From positions 1 through 6,315 of the forward strand of contig JAGLYT010000097.1 in assembly GCA_023132075.1 (NCBI GenBank): DNA of 6,315 bases, read 5' to 3'. The position numbers and the translations under genes were made by a program. Origin of the DNA: a bacterium. Lineage in GTDB: Bacteria; CBDUZB01; JAGLHV01. The notes below the pieces were generated by a model. That model saw only the letters and a program-made list of their open reading frames with translations. It was not told the origin of the DNA and did not search any database. Positions 1 through 3,600 of the stretch are shown piece by piece. Each line of letters starts with the position of its first letter. Position 1 is the stretch's first letter.

Positions 1-600
1 GTTAAGAGTGGTTCTTTTATTGATTCTAAAGAAGAGTTGTTAGGGTTTATAAAAATTGCGGGAAAAGAAGCAGGCTTTACTAAATTTGTGATAAAGTCTT
101 CTATTTTTGTTCGCTTCCCATGGTTAAGGAAATTCTTTAAAATGGATGAATCAGAAGTAGCTCTTTCTGTGCCTATGGACGAATTAGATTCGGGAGAGGG
201 GATAATTCATGGACATATTCTGGAAATTCCGCAAGGATTTGTAAATGAGGTTTATAAAATTTATCAGAAATGGCCTTTCTTAGCAGTAGCAATGGTGGAT
301 GCTATTGTTTGTCATGAAGAAGCACATCAGAAGAGTGAGATAACGGGATTAGATGACAAGTCAAAAGCAGAAGCAGAAGTAGAGGCAAGTGCATATCTAT
401 TAAAGAAGCAGGGTTTATGGGGAGCAGCTCTTTTTATCTGGTATTTTACTTATTATTTAAATACCAGGGCAACGGTTGAGTATTGTATAGAATGGTTTGG
501 ATTTAAGTTGGACGGGGAGCAGATTGAACGGATTAATGAGCTGGTAAAAAAGATAGATAAAGAGTATTCAAAAAAAGGAGGGGAGAGGGCGAAGAGATAT
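1..600 (+). other. HExxH metallopeptidase-like domain (residues ~1-200)
   Basis: A hydrophobic helix (residues 92-103) runs into HEEAH at residues 105-109 (bases 313-327), the classical zinc-binding HExxH signature in which two His bind zinc and Glu106 would activate water. About 17 residues later comes EAEVEASAYLL (124-134). This resembles the ExEA-type helix that supplies the third zinc ligand in M48 and M78 (ImmA/IrrE) peptidases; Glu126 is the best candidate. The Asp that follows ExEA in M48 enzymes is Ser130 here, and the gap between the two helices is shorter than the roughly 27 residues I recall for IrrE. Residues 141-153 are hydrophobic and aromatic, and may be a membrane-contacting or core helix. 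The beginning of the domain is probably upstream of the window. The motif is certain. Proteolytic activity is inferred and the family is not assigned. A peptidase inside a giant chain could process the chain itself or act on another protein. Confidence 0.55.
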
Positions 601-3600
601 AGAAGAAAGGTTTCTTCTCTGCCTGCAGAATTACATGTTCCGGATGGGCCTATGAAAACAGGGATATTTTATAAAGAAGGGGTTGAAGGTGTAACCTTAA
701 CTCCGGAAACAGTAGAAGTTGTTGATGAGGGAGAAAAAGCCGCACTTATGGAAGAATTTATTGAAAAATTCTTAGTTCTTTTTAATTATTTTCATGAGGA
801 ACGTTCTTTTGCTCGAGATTATGGCAAACATATTTATGATATAGAAATTGAAGAGGTTTATGAATTAGCTGCAAAAATAGATCTGAACTTTGATAAGGAG
901 ACAACAATATTGGTAGATTATATAAATGATTGGGGAAGAGACCCGATGAAAGGAGAAAAGGCTTTTTCTTCTCTTCAGGAATTTTTAGATAGGTTTAATC
1001 CATATTTAATTAAATATGGTTACTATTTTTGTTTAGATATAACCAAACCTTATCCTAAACCCTCTTTTGTTGGGCGGTTTAATAAATTGGAAGAAGCCTA
1101 TGTTGATAATCTTGAAGGGGAGAGACAAACTTTTAAAGTTGTATATTTAGAAATGGTAAACATACGCGATTATTATTGGGAGCCGACCGCGTCTGTTTAT
1201 TTATTGCCGGCTAGCAAAGAAGTAATAGTTTTTGAAGATTTATTAAGAACGGAAGCCGAAGAATGTGTTGAAGGGATAGAATCTTTTAGACAAGGGGCAT
1301 CAGATGCTTTATTAAAAGAGTTTGCTTATAAACAGTGGGAAGAAATTGCGGAATTACCCGAAGGAGAAATTATTGAACGCATTACTAAAGATTTAATTTC
1401 TTCCGGTGCCATAGAAGGAATAAGAGGAGCAACGGACATTTTCTTTATAGAAAGACCAAAGACGGAAGAAAAAGATAGTCCATATATAGATGAAGAGCAA
1501 AATATTTTAGCACAAAAATTAGCAGGGTTAGCTTTAGGCCCCATACCTTATTATTGTTTGGGAAAAATTGTCGATGAAAATGAAAAATACAAGTATGATC
1601 AAATATGCAGAGATATTGTCGAATTTTTTGTAAGTGAGATAGAAGGGATAAATGTAATAATAACCGACGAAAATATGTATGAAAAAATGGAACTGTTAAA
1701 AGAATTAAATAAGTTTACTATTAAAGAATATGCCGAAAAAATGTACAAGAAAAGAATAGGTGGTGAATTAGTTACAGGTTTTTTAAAAGAATTAAAAATG
1801 GAAGATTTATTAGATGATTTAACAGTGGGGGATATAATTAGCGGAGAAATTGGTATAAATTCAGTTCCGCTTGATGTATTAGAGCAGAGTTTTATCCTGA
1901 CAGGAAAAGTGGGGAATGATGATATAGTAGGGTGGGATACAGTCGTAAATACTTTAAAGCTGGAAGATGCTAACCCGGAGGATATAGTAGCTAAAAAAGT
2001 GGAAGAACTTATTAAAACACAAGAAGAATGGGAAAAGATGACAAAGTTATATCCCTATTTAGAAATGGTAAAATATGAGGAAGTAAGAAAAACTACTTAT
2101 TTATCCCTTCATTGGAATGCATTAAGAAGACTTTCAATATTTAATAAATATGAAGAATTAGACATAAATCGGTTTAAAAAAGAAGGAGATTATATAGAAA
2201 CTGAAATAAAAAAATATGAGGATTTAATTTATGATATTGAGGCTGAAATAGATAAAAATGAAGAGATAAATGATGACCAATCAGACTTTCAGAAAAAGAT
2301 TAATATTGAGCTTGAAAAGGTTGATACTACAATTGAATCTTACGAAAAACAAATAAGTTCTGTCAAATTGGAAATTGAAGAATTGAAAGAGAAATTAATG
2401 CTTTTCGGTAAAGGTAACCGGATAAAAGAAAAACAAACAAGCATAGATAATCTGGAATCGAAGATTGAAAAACTTAACAATGAAAGAAATGATTTACGTG
2501 AAGTTCGTTCTACAACAAGAGAGGATGTAGAGAACCTTACCGTTAAAATTATGGAGCAACAAAAAGAAGTAAATAAATACAAAAAGATTATTGAGGATTT
2601 GGAATTGAAAATAGAAGAACCGGAAACAGAAGAATCCTCTTTAGTGATGGGGGTAGTATCTGTTCCGTTTATTAGTCTTTTCTTTGGTCTGCCTATAGAG
2701 TGGGGATTTTTAATAGGAATGGTTGTTATTTTAGGAATGAATTTATTTAGTAAAACAAAAGTGAGTCAAGAAATTACCCATATAGAAGTAGATGCTACAG
2801 AAATTGAAGAACTTTTACAGAAAAATATAGAGACGCCTATAAGTGTTGAACAACGGAAAAAAATAAAGGAAAGTCTCATTAAACTTTTACCGGAAATGGG
2901 CAAAGAAATACCACAAAAAGTCGATATAGTTTTTCGTCTTGCCCAAAATTGGGCGTATTGGGGATTAAAAGCTGAAGATATAGAAAATATTCTTTTTTCA
3001 TTAAGTGGAAAAGGTTGGCTGAGTGGTTTAAGCAGGGAGCAAATTAAAACAATTGCCTTGGAATCGGAAATAAATCCAGAAAACCCGGAAATTAGTGATA
3101 CTGATAGAATTTTAAATATAATATCTTCAGAGCATTTGGAATCTAAAAGACAACTTTTGGTTGATATAATTAATTATCTGGATAGAGAAAGTAAAGATGA
3201 ATTTACTACTGCCCAGGTAAAGGCAGCAGGGTTTACTAAGATTCATAAAAGTGAAACAGAGGAAAGAAGGAATGTTCGGATTGATACCGAATTGCGCTAT
3301 TTATTGGATAACGGATTTATTGAAAGAGTTTATGATGAAGATGGCAAATTAAAGCAGGGCAGTAGACGATTGACTCAAGCAGTTAAAGCAGTAAAAAAAG
3401 AATTATTAGCTCAACAGGTTAGAGACTTTTCTTCTGTAAAGCAAAGAAGTATAACAGCGGCAGTAGATAAAATCGAAGAAGGGATGCCATATAAAATTGA
3501 ATTTGAAAATGACAGAGTAATTGTAAACAAAATTGAAGGAGGAAAGAAATACGAATGGGGTGGTAGTGGTGACATTGTTTATAGTAAAGTTTCAGAGTCT

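Noticed and set aside
568-585. Strong Shine-Dalgarno-like AAAAGGAGGGGAG inside the gene
   Set aside because: No ATG follows at a usable distance in any frame with a meaningful product; the bases encode Lys-Lys-Gly-Gly-Glu in the main frame.
793-807. HEERS at residues 265-269 as a second zinc motif
   Set aside because: The second His of HExxH is missing and no hydrophobic helix or third ligand pattern surrounds it.
1918-1992. The ten-base string GATATAGTAG twice, 60 bases apart
   Set aside because: It encodes Asp-Ile-Val in both places by chance or local codon preference; the surrounding sequences differ and there is no longer repeat.
3537-3567. GAAGGAGG followed about a dozen bases later by ATG, a possible internal start
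   Set aside because: The ATG at 3555 is out of the main frame and meets a TAG after two more codons, so it starts nothing.
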